A program made the position numbers and the translations under genes. The notes under the pieces are model-generated. The model ran no database searches and was not told the DNA's origin. It saw only the letters and a program-made list of their open reading frames with translations. A DNA stretch of 64,000 nt from Massilia sp. H6 (GTDB taxonomy: Bacteria > Pseudomonadota > Gammaproteobacteria > Burkholderiales > Burkholderiaceae_D): positions 3,658,001 to 3,722,000 of the forward strand of contig NZ_CP103371.1 in the NCBI RefSeq assembly GCF_024802625.1, given 5' to 3'. Positions 1 through 10,249 of this stretch are shown one piece after another. Position 1 is the stretch's first letter; each line of letters starts with the position of its first letter.

Positions 1-1233
1 GAACATGCCCTGTCCTGGAAACTGGCCCAATCCGAACGCGTCCAGGCCGTCTTCATTGCGCCGGGCAACGGCGGCACCGCGCTCGACCCGCGCCTGGTGC
101 ATGTCGACATCGTCGAACCGGCGGCGCTGGCCGACTTCGTGGTGGCCGAAGGCATCGCCCTGACCCTGGTGGGTCCGGAAGCGCCGCTGGCGGCCGGTAT
201 CGTCAACCTGTTCCGCGCGCGCGGCCTGAAGATCTTCGGGCCGACGCGCGAAGCCGCGCAACTGGAAAGCTCGAAGGATTTCGCCAAGGCCTTCATGCAG
301 CGCCACGGCATCCCGACCGCCCGGTACCAGAGCTTTTCAAGCGCCGCCGACGCGCATGCCTATATCGATGCCAACGGCGCCCCGATCGTGGTCAAGGCCG
401 ACGGCCTGGCCGCCGGCAAGGGCGTGGTGGTGGCAATGTCACTTGCTGAAGCCCATGGTGCGGTCGACCACATGCTGTCCGATAACGCCTTCGGCGACGC
501 CGGCGCGCGCATCGTGATCGAGGAATTTTTAGCCGGTGAAGAAGCCAGCTTCATCGTCATGTGCGACGGCAAGAATGTGCTGGCGCTGGCCACCAGCCAG
601 GACCACAAGCGCCTGCTCGACGGCGACGCCGGCCCCAACACCGGCGGCATGGGCGCCTATTCCCCGGCCCCGATCGTTACACCGTCGATGCACGCGCGCG
701 TGATGCGCGAGATTATCAACCCGACCATCCAGGGCATGGCAAAGGACGGCATCGTCTTCACCGGCTTCCTGTACGCCGGCTTGATGATCGACGCCGAGGG
801 CAACCCGCGCACGCTGGAATTCAACTGCCGCATGGGCGACCCGGAGACGCAGCCGATCATGGCGCGCCTCAAGAGCGACTTCCTGACGGTGCTCGACCAT
901 GCCTGCAACGGCACGCTCGATGCCGTCGAACTCGAATGGGACCGCCGTACCGCGGTCGGCGTCGTGATGGCCGCCGCCGGCTACCCGGACAATCCGCGCA
1001 AGGGCGACGTGATTGTCGGCATCCCGCCGGAGACACCAGAATGCGTGACCTTCCACGCCGGCACCTCGCTGGCTGGCGGCACGCTGCAAACCAGCGGCGG
1101 GCGCGTGCTGTGCGTCGTGGGCCTGGGCGACAGCGTCAAGATGGCGCAGAAGCAGGCCTACGAGACGGTGGAGAAGATCCATTTCAATGGCGCGCAGTAC
1201 CGCCGCGACATCGGCTGGCGCGGAGTAAAGTAA
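1..1233 (+). CDS. purD: Phosphoribosylamine-glycine ligase (GAR synthetase), 5' truncated by the window
   Basis: Catalyses the ATP-dependent joining of glycine to 5-phosphoribosylamine, the second step of de novo purine synthesis, in the cytosol. The reading frame is open from base 1 and encodes the N-domain sequence [10 protein letters not shown], so the true start lies upstream. The central ATP-grasp region is clear: [14 protein letters not shown] binds ATP, and the family signature [12 protein letters not shown] and the metal-binding [12 protein letters not shown] segment follow. About 410 residues are visible of a family length near 425, so only a short N-terminal piece is missing. It is followed after about 160 bp by hemF on the same strand. 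The identification is certain; only the start is unknown. Confidence 0.97.
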   Translation, partial: EHALSWKLAQSERVQAVFIAPGNGGTALDPRLVHVDIVEPAALADFVVAEGIALTLVGPEAPLAAGIVNLFRARGLKIFGPTREAAQLESSKDFAKAFMQRHGIPTARYQSFSSAADAHAYIDANGAPIVVKADGLAAGKGVVVAMSLAEAHGAVDHMLSDNAFGDAGARIVIEEFLAGEEASFIVMCDGKNVLALATSQDHKRLLDGDAGPNTGGMGAYSPAPIVTPSMHARVMREIINPTIQGMAKDGIVFTGFLYAGLMIDAEGNPRTLEFNCRMGDPETQPIMARLKSDFLTVLDHACNGTLDAVELEWDRRTAVGVVMAAAGYPDNPRKGDVIVGIPPETPECVTFHAGTSLAGGTLQTSGGRVLCVVGLGDSVKMAQKQAYETVEKIHFNGAQYRRDIGWRGVK

Positions 1234-1393
1234 GCGCGGCCGATGGCCGCGTGATGCGTCGACGGGGGCGCGCCAGCTGCAATCGCGCCCCGGGCGTGCC
1301 CGCTGCTACTGGCCCCCGACCCCACAATCATAGGGACATCCCGCGCAGGTGTACAATCTGCCCCTTCCCGTTCTTCGACACCACCCCGAACGC

Positions 1394-2305
1394 ATGTCCA
1401 CCCCCGATCCTATCGCCGTCAAGACCTGGCTGCTCGATCTCCAGTCGCGCATCGTGCAAGCCCTCGAACAGATCGATGGCAAGGCCTTCCTGCGCGACAC
1501 CTGGGAGCGCCCGGAAGGCGGCGGGGGCATATCGCGCCTGGTCGAAGAAGGCAATGTGTTCGAGCGTGGCGGCGTGAATTTCTCGCACGTCACCGGCGCC
1601 AGCCTGCCGCCATCGGCGGCGGCGGCGCGCCCGGAACTGGCGGGACGCGCATGGGAAGCGATGGGCGTGTCGCTGGTGCTGCATCCGCGCAATCCCTATG
1701 CACCGACGGTGCACATGAACGTGCGCTTTTTCGAAGCGACCGCGCAAGGGCAAGAACCGGTCTGGTGGTTCGGCGGCGGCATGGACCTGACGCCGTATTA
1801 TGGCAACGCGGACGACGCGCGCCACTTTCACCAGGTCTGCCACGATGCGGTGGCGCCGTATGGCGAAGGCCTGCACGCGCACTTCAAGACCTGGTGCGAC
1901 CAGTACTTCTACCTGAAGCACCGCAAGGAGCCGCGCGGCGTGGGCGGCATCTTCTTCGACGACTTCAACGAGGCCGGTTTCGACGCCTCGTTCGCGCTGA
2001 TGCAAAGCGTCGGCAACGGCTTTATGGACGCCTACCTGCCGATCCTGCAGGCCCGCAAGGCCACGCCATATGGCGAGCGCGAACGCGACTTCCAGGCCTA
2101 TCGGCGCGGGCGCTATGTCGAGTTCAACCTGGTGTGGGACCGCGGCACCCTGTTTGGCCTGCAGTCGGGCGGGCGCACCGAAGCGATCCTGATGTCGATG
2201 CCGCCGATCGTGAAATGGCGCTACGACTGGCACCCGGAACCGGGCAGTGCCGAGGCTGCGCTGTACAGCGACTTTCTCGTGCACCGGGACTGGCTGGCGC
2301 CGTGA
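1394..2305 (+). CDS. hemF: Oxygen-dependent coproporphyrinogen III oxidase
   Basis: Oxidatively decarboxylates coproporphyrinogen III to protoporphyrinogen IX in haem synthesis, using O2, in the cytosol. The 303-residue product matches the usual length of about 300. Family signatures are present: [13 protein letters not shown] mid-protein, [10 protein letters not shown], and near the C-terminus [18 protein letters not shown] followed by ILMSMPP. An in-frame ATG at 1349 would add 15 residues (MYNLPLPVL...) with no family resemblance, so the start at 1394 (MSTPDPIAV) is preferred, although no strong ribosome-binding site precedes it. The stop codon overlaps the GTG start of nadD (GTGA), implying translational coupling. 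Confidence 0.96.
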   Translation: MSTPDPIAVKTWLLDLQSRIVQALEQIDGKAFLRDTWERPEGGGGISRLVEEGNVFERGGVNFSHVTGASLPPSAAAARPELAGRAWEAMGVSLVLHPRNPYAPTVHMNVRFFEATAQGQEPVWWFGGGMDLTPYYGNADDARHFHQVCHDAVAPYGEGLHAHFKTWCDQYFYLKHRKEPRGVGGIFFDDFNEAGFDASFALMQSVGNGFMDAYLPILQARKATPYGERERDFQAYRRGRYVEFNLVWDRGTLFGLQSGGRTEAILMSMPPIVKWRYDWHPEPGSAEAALYSDFLVHRDWLAP

Positions 2306-2976
2306 CCGCATGCCTTGCCCTGCTGGGTGGCAGTTTCGATCCGGTACACCATGGCCATGTCGCCCTGGCGGCCCTGTTCGCCGAGCTGCTGCAGCCCGAT
2401 GAACTGCGCATCTTGCCCGCCAGGCCGTGGCAGAAAACCGGCCTGCAGGCGAGCGACGCCCAGCGCATCGCCATGCTCGAACTGGCCTTTGGCGGCGCGC
2501 CATTGGCCGGCATGAAAAACCAGGTCACCGTCGATCTACGCGAGATCGAACGTGGCGGCGCAAGCTATACCGTCGACACCCTGCGCGAACTGCGCAAGGA
2601 AGTTGGCGACGCAGCCTCGATCGTGTTCCTGATGGGCGCCGACCAGCTGCAACAACTCGACACCTGGCGCGACTGGCATGAGTTGTTCGCGCTGTGCAAC
2701 CTCGGCGTGGCGGCACGCCCGGGATATGAACTTGACCAGGACAAATTGCCGCCTGCAGTGGCACAAGAACTCTCGCAGCGACTGGCGACGCCCGCGCAAG
2801 TGCGCGCCGCCCGAAATGGCAAGGTATGCCTGGCCCGCTCCCTGGCGGTAGACATCTCCGCCACACAAGTGAGAAATGCCTTGCGTGCAAGCAGCGAGGC
2901 AGGCACCGATGCAAGCGCTTGCCTGATGCCGCAAGTGCTAGACTATATTCAACAACATAACTTATATAAAAGCTAA
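2302..2976 (+). CDS. nadD: Nicotinate-nucleotide adenylyltransferase
   Basis: Transfers AMP to nicotinate mononucleotide to make deamido-NAD in NAD synthesis. The N-terminus carries the nucleotidyltransferase motif [11 protein letters not shown], and the C-terminal half has the second nucleotide-binding motif [10 protein letters not shown]. The GTG at 2302 overlaps the hemF stop and places the nucleotide-binding strand directly at the N-terminus, giving 224 residues, a normal length. The frame stays open further upstream inside hemF, but that part is non-homologous. The stop overlaps the rsfS start by one base (TAATG). Having nadD directly before rsfS is a common proteobacterial arrangement. 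Confidence 0.95.
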   Translation: MTACLALLGGSFDPVHHGHVALAALFAELLQPDELRILPARPWQKTGLQASDAQRIAMLELAFGGAPLAGMKNQVTVDLREIERGGASYTVDTLRELRKEVGDAASIVFLMGADQLQQLDTWRDWHELFALCNLGVAARPGYELDQDKLPPAVAQELSQRLATPAQVRAARNGKVCLARSLAVDISATQVRNALRASSEAGTDASACLMPQVLDYIQQHNLYKS

Positions 2977-3689
2977 TGGATATCAAGAAACTACAAACCC
3001 TCGTCGTCGACGCCCTTGAAGACGTCAAAGGACAGGACATCGTCGTGTTCGACACGATGCACCTCACCAGCCTGTTCGACCGCATTGCGGTCGTGTCGGG
3101 TACCTCGAACCGCCAGACCAAGGCGCTGGCCGCTTCGGTGCGCGACAAGGTCAAGGCCGGCGGCGGCGACGTCGTCGGCATGGAAGGTGAAGACACCGGC
3201 GAATGGGTGCTGGTCGACCTGGGCGACATGATCGTCCACATCATGCAACCGGCCATTCGCCAGTACTACCGCCTCGAAGAAATCTGGGGCGAGAAGCCGG
3301 TCAAGCTGGGCGCGGCCAAGCGCAAGTCGACCGCCGAAGCCGAAGCGGCCGAGCCGAAAGCCAAATCCAAGCACCTGGCCGCCACCCAGGAGCAGCCAGA
3401 AGTCAAGCCGATCCGCGAGCGCAAACCGGCCGCTGCCAAGCGTGCACCGGCCGCGACCAAGACGGGCGCCACGACCACCGCCGCGAAAAAGCCAGCCGCC
3501 AGAAAGCCAGCCGCCACGAAGGCCCCGGTCGGCAAGACCATCAAGGTCGCGCCAAGCAAGACCGAGATCGCCGCCGTCGAAGCGACCAAGGCCAAGCCAC
3601 CGAAGCGCGTGACCAAGGCCGCCGCGGCACCGGCAGACGCCGCGCCAGAGAAAAAGGTGATCCGTCGCGTCAAGAAGGCTGAAGAGTAA
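2976..3689 (+). CDS. rsfS: Ribosome silencing factor RsfS with a long basic Ala/Lys/Pro tail
   Basis: RsfS binds ribosomal protein uL14 and blocks joining of the 30S and 50S subunits when cells are starved. Residues 1 to about 110 form the whole conserved domain ([50 protein letters not shown]). Family members usually end near 105-120 residues; here about 125 more follow, rich in Lys, Ala and Pro with repeated [16 protein letters not shown] units, resembling histone H1-like or linker tails. The start overlaps the nadD stop, and rlmH, another large-subunit factor, follows 17 bp later. The tail is probably disordered and may bind RNA, which is inference. Confidence 0.93.
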   Translation: MDIKKLQTLVVDALEDVKGQDIVVFDTMHLTSLFDRIAVVSGTSNRQTKALAASVRDKVKAGGGDVVGMEGEDTGEWVLVDLGDMIVHIMQPAIRQYYRLEEIWGEKPVKLGAAKRKSTAEAEAAEPKAKSKHLAATQEQPEVKPIRERKPAAAKRAPAATKTGATTTAAKKPAARKPAATKAPVGKTIKVAPSKTEIAAVEATKAKPPKRVTKAAAAPADAAPEKKVIRRVKKAEE

Positions 3690-3706
3690 GCCGCAATTCA
3701 GACCCC

Positions 3707-4177
3707 ATGCAACTGATCATTGCTGCCGTCGGGCACAAGATGCCGGCCTGGATCGAATCCGGGTTCGGCGAGTACACCAAGCGCATGCCGCCAGAACTAC
3801 GCATCGTGCTGAAAGAAATCAAGCCGGTCGAGCGCTCCGGCAGCAAGACTGCCGCCACCGCGATGGCGCTCGAGCGCGAGCGGATCGAGGCCGTGTTGCC
3901 CAAGAACGTGCGCATCATTGCACTCGATGAGCGCGGCAAGGACCTGACCAGCGTCGGCCTTTCGCGGATGCTGGAAAGTTGGCAGCAAGAAGGGCGCGAT
4001 ACGGCCTTCCTGATTGGCGGCGCCGACGGACTCGATCCAGAACTGAAAGCGCGCGCCGAAGGCCTGATTCGCATCTCGAGCATGACCCTGCCGCACGGAA
4101 TCGTGCGGGTCATGCTGGCGGAACAGTTGTACCGTGCCTGGTCCATTACCCAGAACCATCCGTACCACCGCGTCTGA
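3707..4177 (+). CDS. rlmH: 23S rRNA pseudouridine-1915 N3-methyltransferase
   Basis: SPOUT-class methyltransferase that methylates pseudouridine 1915 in helix 69 of 23S rRNA using S-adenosylmethionine. The 156-residue length is typical. The C-terminal knot region is clear: [10 protein letters not shown] forms the cofactor-binding turn, and [18 protein letters not shown] followed by the terminal NHPYHRV is the family signature, with the conserved final basic residue pattern. The gene sits between rsfS and maf, with 17 bp and 3 bp spacers, consistent with one transcript. Confidence 0.96.
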   Translation: MQLIIAAVGHKMPAWIESGFGEYTKRMPPELRIVLKEIKPVERSGSKTAATAMALERERIEAVLPKNVRIIALDERGKDLTSVGLSRMLESWQQEGRDTAFLIGGADGLDPELKARAEGLIRISSMTLPHGIVRVMLAEQLYRAWSITQNHPYHRV

Positions 4178-4180
4178 CCG

Positions 4181-4798
4181 ATGAAACTCACCGACAAGAA
4201 GATCTATCTCGCCTCCAAGAGCCCGCGCAGGCGCGAACTGCTGCGCCAGGTCGGCGTGGAATTCGAACTGCTGATGCTGCGCGCCGACCCGGCGCGCGGC
4301 GTCGACGTCAGCGAAGACGCCCTGCCGGCCGAAGACCCGTACGCCTACGTGGCGCGCGTCGCCAGGGAAAAAGGCGCGTTCGCATGGAATATGCTGCAGA
4401 TGCGGCGCCAGCCGCTGCGCCCCGTCCTGACGGCCGACACCACCGTCACGCTCGACGGCGAGATCCTGGGCAAGCCGGCCGACAATGCCGAGGCAGTCGC
4501 CATGCTCGAACGGCTGTCCGGGCGGTCGCACGAGGTCATGACCTCGGTCGCCATCCACGCCGAGCGCGTGATCGACCAGATCACCCAGGTCTCGACGGTG
4601 CGCTTCGCGAAGCTCACCCCGGCCCAGATCAAGGCCTATTGCGCCACCACCGAACCCTATGACAAGGCCGGCGGCTACGGCATCCAGGGTCTGGCTGCGC
4701 TGTTCGTCGAGCATATCGAGGGCAGCCATTCCGGCATCATGGGGCTGCCCCTGTTCGAGACCGCGATCCTGCTGCGCAAGGCGGGCTATTCAGTGTAG
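4181..4798 (+). CDS. maf: Maf-family nucleoside triphosphate pyrophosphatase (YhdE-like)
   Basis: Hydrolyses non-canonical or excess nucleotides (dTTP, UTP and modified forms in the YhdE subgroup) to monophosphates as a housekeeping or septum-inhibiting enzyme. The 205-residue product has the N-terminal P-loop-like ASKSPRRRELL, the catalytic segment LTADTTVTLDGEILGKP, and the C-terminal KAGGYGIQGL and GSHSGIMGLPLFET motifs. The start lies 3 bp after rlmH. The GYGIQG substrate-pocket sequence fits the dTTP/UTP subgroup better than the m7GTP subgroup (YceF), but that distinction is by recall. Confidence 0.93.
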   Translation: MKLTDKKIYLASKSPRRRELLRQVGVEFELLMLRADPARGVDVSEDALPAEDPYAYVARVAREKGAFAWNMLQMRRQPLRPVLTADTTVTLDGEILGKPADNAEAVAMLERLSGRSHEVMTSVAIHAERVIDQITQVSTVRFAKLTPAQIKAYCATTEPYDKAGGYGIQGLAALFVEHIEGSHSGIMGLPLFETAILLRKAGYSV

Positions 4799-4856
4799 GG
4801 GAGCGCCAGTCCACCGTGTATCATGGCACCCTGAACAATACGGCGTGACTGGTCCC

Positions 4857-6320
4857 ATGAACGAAGACATCCTCATTAACATCACTCCGCAGGAGACGCG
4901 CGTCGCGTTGGTCCTGCAGGGCGCGGTGCAGGAACTGCACATCGAACGCACCCTGACGCGCGGGCTGGCGGGGAATGTCTACCTGGGCAAGGTCGTGCGC
5001 GTGCTGCCGGGCATGCAGTCGGCCTTCATCGACATCGGCCTGGAACGCGCGGCCTTTTTGCACGTGGCCGACATCTGGGAAGCGCGCAGCCACGACGGCG
5101 CCGCGACCACCCCGATACCGATTGAAAAAATGCTGTTCGACGGCCAGGTGCTGACCGTGCAGGTCATCAAGGACCCGATCGGCACCAAGGGCGCGCGCCT
5201 GTCGACCCAGATCTCGATTGCCGGCCGCATGCTGGTCTACCTGCCGCAAGACCAGCATATCGGCATCTCGCAAAAAATCGAGAAGGAAGCCGACCGCGAC
5301 CAGCTGCGCACCCGCCTGCAGAACCTGCTGCCAAAAGAAGAAAAAGGCGGCTATATCGTGCGCACCCAGGCCGAGGACGCCTCGGACGTGGATATCGCGG
5401 CCGACGTCGACTACCTGCGCAAGACCTGGGGCTCGATCGTGCATGGCGCGCGTACCCGCCCGGCCACCTCCCTGCTCTACCAGGACCTGAACCTGGCGCA
5501 GCGCGTGCTGCGCGACTTCGTGCATGACGAAACCGCAGCCATCCAGATCGATTCGCGCGAGAACTTCAACATGCTGCACGAGTTCGCGCGAATCTACACG
5601 CCAAGCGTGCTGGCGCGCCTGACCCATTACACCGGCGAGCGTCCGCTGTTCGACCTGTACGGCGTCGAAGAAGAAATCCTGCGCGCGCTGGGTCGCCGCG
5701 TCGACCTGAAAAGCGGCGGCTACCTGATCGTCGACCAGACCGAAGCGATGACGACCATCGACGTCAACACCGGCGGCTTTGTCGGCGGGCGCAATTTCGC
5801 CGACACGATCTTCAAGACCAACCTGGAAGCGGCGCATGCGATCGCGCGCCAGCTGCGCCTGCGCAACCTGGGCGGCATCATCATTCTCGACTTCATCGAC
5901 ATGGACAACAACGAGCACCGCAACCAGGTGCTGGCCGAGTTGAAGAAGACCCTGGGACGCGACCGTACCAAGGTCTCGGTCAGCGGCTTCTCGGCGCTGG
6001 GACTGGTGGAGATGACGCGCAAGCGCACCCGCGAGTCGCTGGCCCATATCCTGTGCGAACCCTGCCCCGCCTGCAGCGGCAAGGGCCAGGTCAAGACGTC
6101 GCGCACCATCTGCTACGAGATCCTGCGCGAGCTGCTGCGCGAAGCCAAGCAGTTCAACCCGCGCGAATTCCGCATCGTCGCCTCGCAAGAGGTGATCGAC
6201 CTGTTCCTGGAAGAAGAATCGCAGCACCTGGCGATGCTGGGCGACTTTATCGGCAAGCGCATTTCGCTACAGGTCGAAAAAGGCTACCACCAGGAGCAGT
6301 ACGACGTGATTCTGATGTAA
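4857..6320 (+). CDS. rng: Ribonuclease G
   Basis: Single-strand endoribonuclease that matures the 5' end of 16S rRNA and degrades some mRNAs. The 487 residues match the family. An N-terminal S1-type RNA-binding region (about 35-125) precedes the 5'-sensor and RNase H-like core. The catalytic DNase I-like domain has the metal-binding Asp residues in TTIDVNTGGFVGG and IIILDFIDMDN, and the zinc-link CPAC lies close behind at about residue 405. The ATG at 4857 (MNEDILINITPQETRVAL) is the family start; an upstream in-frame extension inside maf is not conserved. The gene completes a maf-rng pair seen widely in proteobacteria and converges with the kinase gene downstream (14 bp gap). Confidence 0.97.
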   Translation: MNEDILINITPQETRVALVLQGAVQELHIERTLTRGLAGNVYLGKVVRVLPGMQSAFIDIGLERAAFLHVADIWEARSHDGAATTPIPIEKMLFDGQVLTVQVIKDPIGTKGARLSTQISIAGRMLVYLPQDQHIGISQKIEKEADRDQLRTRLQNLLPKEEKGGYIVRTQAEDASDVDIAADVDYLRKTWGSIVHGARTRPATSLLYQDLNLAQRVLRDFVHDETAAIQIDSRENFNMLHEFARIYTPSVLARLTHYTGERPLFDLYGVEEEILRALGRRVDLKSGGYLIVDQTEAMTTIDVNTGGFVGGRNFADTIFKTNLEAAHAIARQLRLRNLGGIIILDFIDMDNNEHRNQVLAELKKTLGRDRTKVSVSGFSALGLVEMTRKRTRESLAHILCEPCPACSGKGQVKTSRTICYEILRELLREAKQFNPREFRIVASQEVIDLFLEEESQHLAMLGDFIGKRISLQVEKGYHQEQYDVILM

Positions 6321-6334
6321 GACGCTGGCGGCGC

Positions 6335-8764
6335 CTACTGCAGCGAATCGAGAAACTGGTTCAGGCGCGTCGGAGCCACCGGCTTGGTGAAATGCTGGTC
6401 GAACCCGGCCTGGCGCGAACGCGCCAGGTCGTCTTCCGCGCCCCATCCCGACACGGCCACGATGGTGGCGCGGCCGGGATGATCCATTTTCCTGAGCCGA
6501 TGGGCCACTTCGTAGCCCGACATTCCGGGCATGCCGATGTCGAGGAAGACCACGTCGGGATCGAAGTGCTCGGCCAGCTGCAAGGCTTGCTGCCCGTCGT
6601 AGGCAGTGCGAACCTGGTGGCCCTGCATCTCTAACAGCGCGGCCAGGGTGGTCGCGGCATCGACATTGTCGTCGGTGACCAGGATGCGCAAGGGCTTGGC
6701 TGCGCCGGCGCGAGTTGCAGGCAGCGCGCCGACCGGGCCGGCGCCCGCACCGGCCGCATCGAGCGGCAGCCTGACGCGGAAGGTGCTGCCCTTGCCGACG
6801 CCTTCGCTGCTGGCCGCGACCGTGCCATCGTGAAGGCCCACCAGCTGACGCACCAGCGCCAATCCGATACCGAGTCCCCCTTGCGCATGATGCATGTTGC
6901 GGCCGACCTGGCTGAACATCTCGAACACCGATTCGAGCGATTCGGCCGGAATGCCGATGCCGCTGTCGGTCACCGAAATGACCGCCTCGGCGCCCTGCGT
7001 TTCGACCGTCAAAGCAATCTTGCCGCCTGGCGGCGTGTACTTCGCGGCGTTGGTCAGCAGGTTGCCGATCACCTGGGCAATGCGGGTAGCGTCGGCGTGC
7101 ACCGGCAGCGGCGCGTCGGGCAGCGTCATGCTGAACGTATGGCTGCCTTTCTCGATCAGGGGCAGGCTCGTCTCGACGGCATTGGAAACGATGGCCTTGA
7201 GGTCCACCGTTTCTTTCTTGATGTCGACTTTTCCATTGGTGACCCGGGCGATGTCGAGCAGGTCGTCGATCAGGTGCGACAACTGCTTGACCTGGCGCTC
7301 GATGATGCCGCGCACGTTCGTGAGCGTATCCGGGCTGTCCGAGCGCATGCGCATGATTTCCAGCCCGGTCAGGATCGGCGCCAGCGGATTGCGCAATTCG
7401 TGCGCCAGCACCGCCAGGAACTCGCTGAGGTTGCGGTGCGATCTGGCGACCTCGTCGAACAAGGCGCGCTGGTCGGCTTCGGCCAGGCGCAGCGCCGCTT
7501 CGGTACGCTTGAAGGCGTCGATATTGGTCACGATCGAGACCTGGCCCTTGGGCAGGTCGGTACCGTCCTTGAGCGGCACCGCGGCGATCTGGGTCCAGAT
7601 CTGGCTGCCGTCTTGGGCTGAGTAGCGTGCTTCGATACCGGGCACCACCCGCTCGCCGCGCAGGGCGCGCGCGCCCGGAAAGTCCTGTGCCGAGTAAGGG
7701 CGGCCATCGTCATGGAAAGCGTGCCAGCGGCCAGGGCGCGTCTGGTCCAGGTCAGGCACCACGCCGCCGGGCAGATACTGGTGCATCGCGTGATTCGACA
7801 GCAGCAGCTTGCCTGCGTGGTCGACCACGGCGACGCCAACCGGCAGCGCCTCGAATACGGCAGAGAGCATTTCTCGCGTGTCGTGCAATGCCTGCTCGGT
7901 ATGCTTGCGGTCGCTGATATCGAGGACATTGCCGACAAATCCAAGAAAATCGCCGCCGTCGGCAAAGCGCGGGCGCCCCATGTCGATGACCCAGCGGTAG
8001 CTGCCGTCCACATGCAAGATCCGGTGCTCGAGGCTGAATTCGGCCTTGCGCGCGTTCGCATCCTGGAAGGCCAGCGTCGCCGCGTTGCGGTCGTCCGGAT
8101 GGATGGCCGCGGTCCAGCCGATGCCCAGGCCTTCTTGCTCGGTTTGTCCCGTGAATTCATACCATCCGCGCGACAGGAACGAGCAGGCGCCATCCGGCTC
8201 GGTCACCCACAGCATCGCCGGCGCGGCGTCGGCCAGGTCGAGAAAGAGCAATTCGCTGCGCTTGAGCGCGCGCTCGGCATGGTGGCGTTGCAAGACCACG
8301 GTTGCCTGGTTGGCGCCAACTTTCAGCAGCAGGCGGTCATTCTCCGACGGGAAACCAGGTCGCCGCGACGCGGCGACTATCGCGCCGATCTCGCCGGCAA
8401 TTCCGAACCGGACAATGCTGGCACCAAAGGGCAATCCGCCGGCAGGATCGGCGATGCTGACTGGCGCATCCGGCCCTGCCGCTACGCTGGCAGAGAGCGC
8501 CCGCGCCGCGGCCAGCAACAGCGCCTCGGCGCCGGCCTGCTTGCTGCCGATGGCCTCGATCTCGCCGGGCTCGCCGCGGCCGAACAGACCGATATAGGCC
8601 AGGTCCAGGTCGAGGGTTTTCAGCAAGGCGGCGCACAAGCTCTCGATCATGCCGCCGGGAGCAAGATCGCCCCAGGTGGCCGGCAAGGTCGTCATGGCGA
8701 CCAGGTCGCGCGCGGTTTGCCGTAGGCTGTCTGCTTCCGAGTCCTGCTTGCCTAGTGTCTCCAT
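6335..8764 (-). CDS. Hybrid sensor histidine kinase (GAF-PAS-PAS-HisKA-HATPase-REC)
   Basis: A cytosolic two-component sensor with its own receiver. No membrane segment is visible in the 809 residues. Domain order by eye: GAF-like (about 35-160), PAS with PAC (about 170-290, ending in FVGNVLDISDRK), a second PAS (about 300-425), HisKA with phospho-acceptor His455 in LAHELRNPL, HATPase with NLLTNAAKYT, DSGIGIP and GLGIGLALV, then a receiver domain (about 690-805) with phospho-acceptor Asp742 in VVFLDIGMPG and the conserved C-terminal Lys in HFTKPV. No separate response regulator lies nearby, so output is through phosphorelay to an unlinked partner. It is divergent from a second kinase gene at 9230. 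The signal is unknown. Confidence 0.94.
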   Translation of the reverse strand: METLGKQDSEADSLRQTARDLVAMTTLPATWGDLAPGGMIESLCAALLKTLDLDLAYIGLFGRGEPGEIEAIGSKQAGAEALLLAAARALSASVAAGPDAPVSIADPAGGLPFGASIVRFGIAGEIGAIVAASRRPGFPSENDRLLLKVGANQATVVLQRHHAERALKRSELLFLDLADAAPAMLWVTEPDGACSFLSRGWYEFTGQTEQEGLGIGWTAAIHPDDRNAATLAFQDANARKAEFSLEHRILHVDGSYRWVIDMGRPRFADGGDFLGFVGNVLDISDRKHTEQALHDTREMLSAVFEALPVGVAVVDHAGKLLLSNHAMHQYLPGGVVPDLDQTRPGRWHAFHDDGRPYSAQDFPGARALRGERVVPGIEARYSAQDGSQIWTQIAAVPLKDGTDLPKGQVSIVTNIDAFKRTEAALRLAEADQRALFDEVARSHRNLSEFLAVLAHELRNPLAPILTGLEIMRMRSDSPDTLTNVRGIIERQVKQLSHLIDDLLDIARVTNGKVDIKKETVDLKAIVSNAVETSLPLIEKGSHTFSMTLPDAPLPVHADATRIAQVIGNLLTNAAKYTPPGGKIALTVETQGAEAVISVTDSGIGIPAESLESVFEMFSQVGRNMHHAQGGLGIGLALVRQLVGLHDGTVAASSEGVGKGSTFRVRLPLDAAGAGAGPVGALPATRAGAAKPLRILVTDDNVDAATTLAALLEMQGHQVRTAYDGQQALQLAEHFDPDVVFLDIGMPGMSGYEVAHRLRKMDHPGRATIVAVSGWGAEDDLARSRQAGFDQHFTKPVAPTRLNQFLDSLQ

Positions 8765-9229
8765 GCCGGTCGCGCGGGATCAAGCATTGCCAGCAGGCTG
8801 GCTGCCCTGCGTGGCCTTAGCGGTAAGTTGCGCCAGCATCGGTTGGGCGTGGGCGGCGGCCGGGGTGACTGGCTTGTGGGCAAATGACATGTCTATGAGC
8901 AGCGAATAAAAACCAGCAAAGTATGCCACGCCTACCTGATTTACTCACCAACAATCCACGCACGTGATTCTGATTCATGGTTCCGCGACGTTTAAAACTA
9001 ATGGGCGACTTGGCATCGACGATGCGGATTTTTTTACGATTCCTGGATTCTAACCAGGGAGTGCACTGCAGCTCGGCCGGTTTCGACAGAAACAGCCTCA
9101 TGCACACCGCATGAAGCACACTGCTGCCGTTGGCTATGCTTGACGTAACTTGCCAAACCATCTAGCTTGGGGCTGCGGTACACGATTATCCATGTTCTTG
9201 TTTTGCGGTTGATCAACCAGCTCATCGAT
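8765..9229. other. Divergent intergenic region between two histidine kinase genes
   Basis: About 465 bases without a convincing gene. Short open frames exist on both strands but have no start context and no recognisable protein. The segment is less GC-rich than its flanks between about 8900 and 9060 and presumably holds the promoters of both kinases. I saw no strong inverted repeat, terminator or CRP-type box in it. Confidence 0.6.
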
Positions 9230-10165
9230 ATGCGCACACAACGTTCCGGCGACAGCAGCCAGGCGCAAGGCCAGCGCCACCCTGTCGGCCCAGGCGCCGA
9301 CCAGGACCATCAAGGCCATCGTGGCGGCGTGGGCGACGACGACGACGACGGCAACCCCACCGCCGCGCTCGAGGCGGCCGTGCTGCAGCTCACCCAGGAC
9401 CAGATGCTGATCAACCAGGCACTGGTAGAAAAAATCCTGTCATGCCAGCATATCGAGAGCGCCCTGCGCGAGTCCGAGCAGAAGCTGCACGACCTGCTGG
9501 CCCACCAGCGTGCCAACCGCGAAGCCGAGCGCAAGCGAATCGCCGGCGAGATCCACGATACCCTCGGCCAGAACCTGCTGGCGCTGCGGATCGACATCGT
9601 CATGCTCTACCAGCACACCGCCGCCCGGCAGGGGCGCTTGCACGACTGGGTGGGCGCGGCGCTCGACAATGTCGATACAACCTTGCGCACGGTTAAACAG
9701 CTGATGGGAGACCTGCGGCCCAGCGGCCTGGAGCTGGGGCTGCAGGCCACGCTCGACATGGAGGTGCGCAAGTTCATCCGCGCCAGCGGCATCGCCTGCC
9801 AGCTCGAAGCCGACGCCATTGCCAACCTGGCGCTGAACGAAGAAACCGTGCTCACCACCTGCCGGGTGCTGCAAGAATGCCTGAACAATGTATTTCGCCA
9901 TTCCCTGGCCAGTCGCGTCAGCGTGGTGCTGGGCGTGGCCGACGGCGTGCTCGACATGGTGGTGTCCGACAATGGCATCGGCTTCGACCCGGCGGCGCCG
10001 CGCCGGTCCAGCAGCTACGGCCTGTTCGGGCTCGAAGAGCGTCTCGCCGCGCTGGGCGGGAGCTTGTCGGTCGCCAGCGACCGCACCCATGGCACGGCGG
10101 TGTCGATGCAGCTGCCATTCGTGACGTTACCTGCCGATGCCTCCGATGCTCCACCAATCGGCTAA
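9230..10165 (+). CDS. Cytosolic NarL/DegS-type sensor histidine kinase (HisKA_3)
   Basis: A two-component sensor kinase of the HisKA_3 class, which normally pairs with LuxR-type response regulators. A hydrophilic N-terminus with a run of five Asp encoded by a (GAC)5 repeat at 9335-9349 leads into a coiled coil, then the dimerisation/phospho-acceptor helix with His109 in AGEIHDTLGQNL. The ATPase domain follows (LQECLNNVFRHS, VSDNGIGFD, YGLFGLEERL, GTAVSMQLPF). From the ATG at 9230 the protein has 311 residues and no membrane segment. A TTG at 9167 would add 21 partly hydrophobic residues; neither start has a good ribosome-binding site. No cognate regulator is adjacent. Confidence 0.88.
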   Translation: MRTQRSGDSSQAQGQRHPVGPGADQDHQGHRGGVGDDDDDGNPTAALEAAVLQLTQDQMLINQALVEKILSCQHIESALRESEQKLHDLLAHQRANREAERKRIAGEIHDTLGQNLLALRIDIVMLYQHTAARQGRLHDWVGAALDNVDTTLRTVKQLMGDLRPSGLELGLQATLDMEVRKFIRASGIACQLEADAIANLALNEETVLTTCRVLQECLNNVFRHSLASRVSVVLGVADGVLDMVVSDNGIGFDPAAPRRSSSYGLFGLEERLAALGGSLSVASDRTHGTAVSMQLPFVTLPADASDAPPIG

Positions 10166-10249
10166 AATCATGGTCTGAATACCATCCATATCAACTGACC
10201 AGACGCAGCGCCTCGGCGCCGTCGGGACCTAGCAGCTCTTGCCTGACCT

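Noticed and set aside
1235..1251. GC hairpin CGCGGCC-GAT-GGCCGCG after purD
   Set aside because: A 7-bp stem without T-run in GC-rich DNA is expected often; there is no evidence for termination.
4821..6227. Minus-strand frame of 468 codons opposite rng
   Set aside because: Shadow of the RNase G gene, whose motifs and length are complete on the plus strand.
8817..9161. 114-codon minus-strand frame between the two kinase genes
   Set aside because: No start context, no recognisable domain, and it would occupy the needed promoter space of both kinases.
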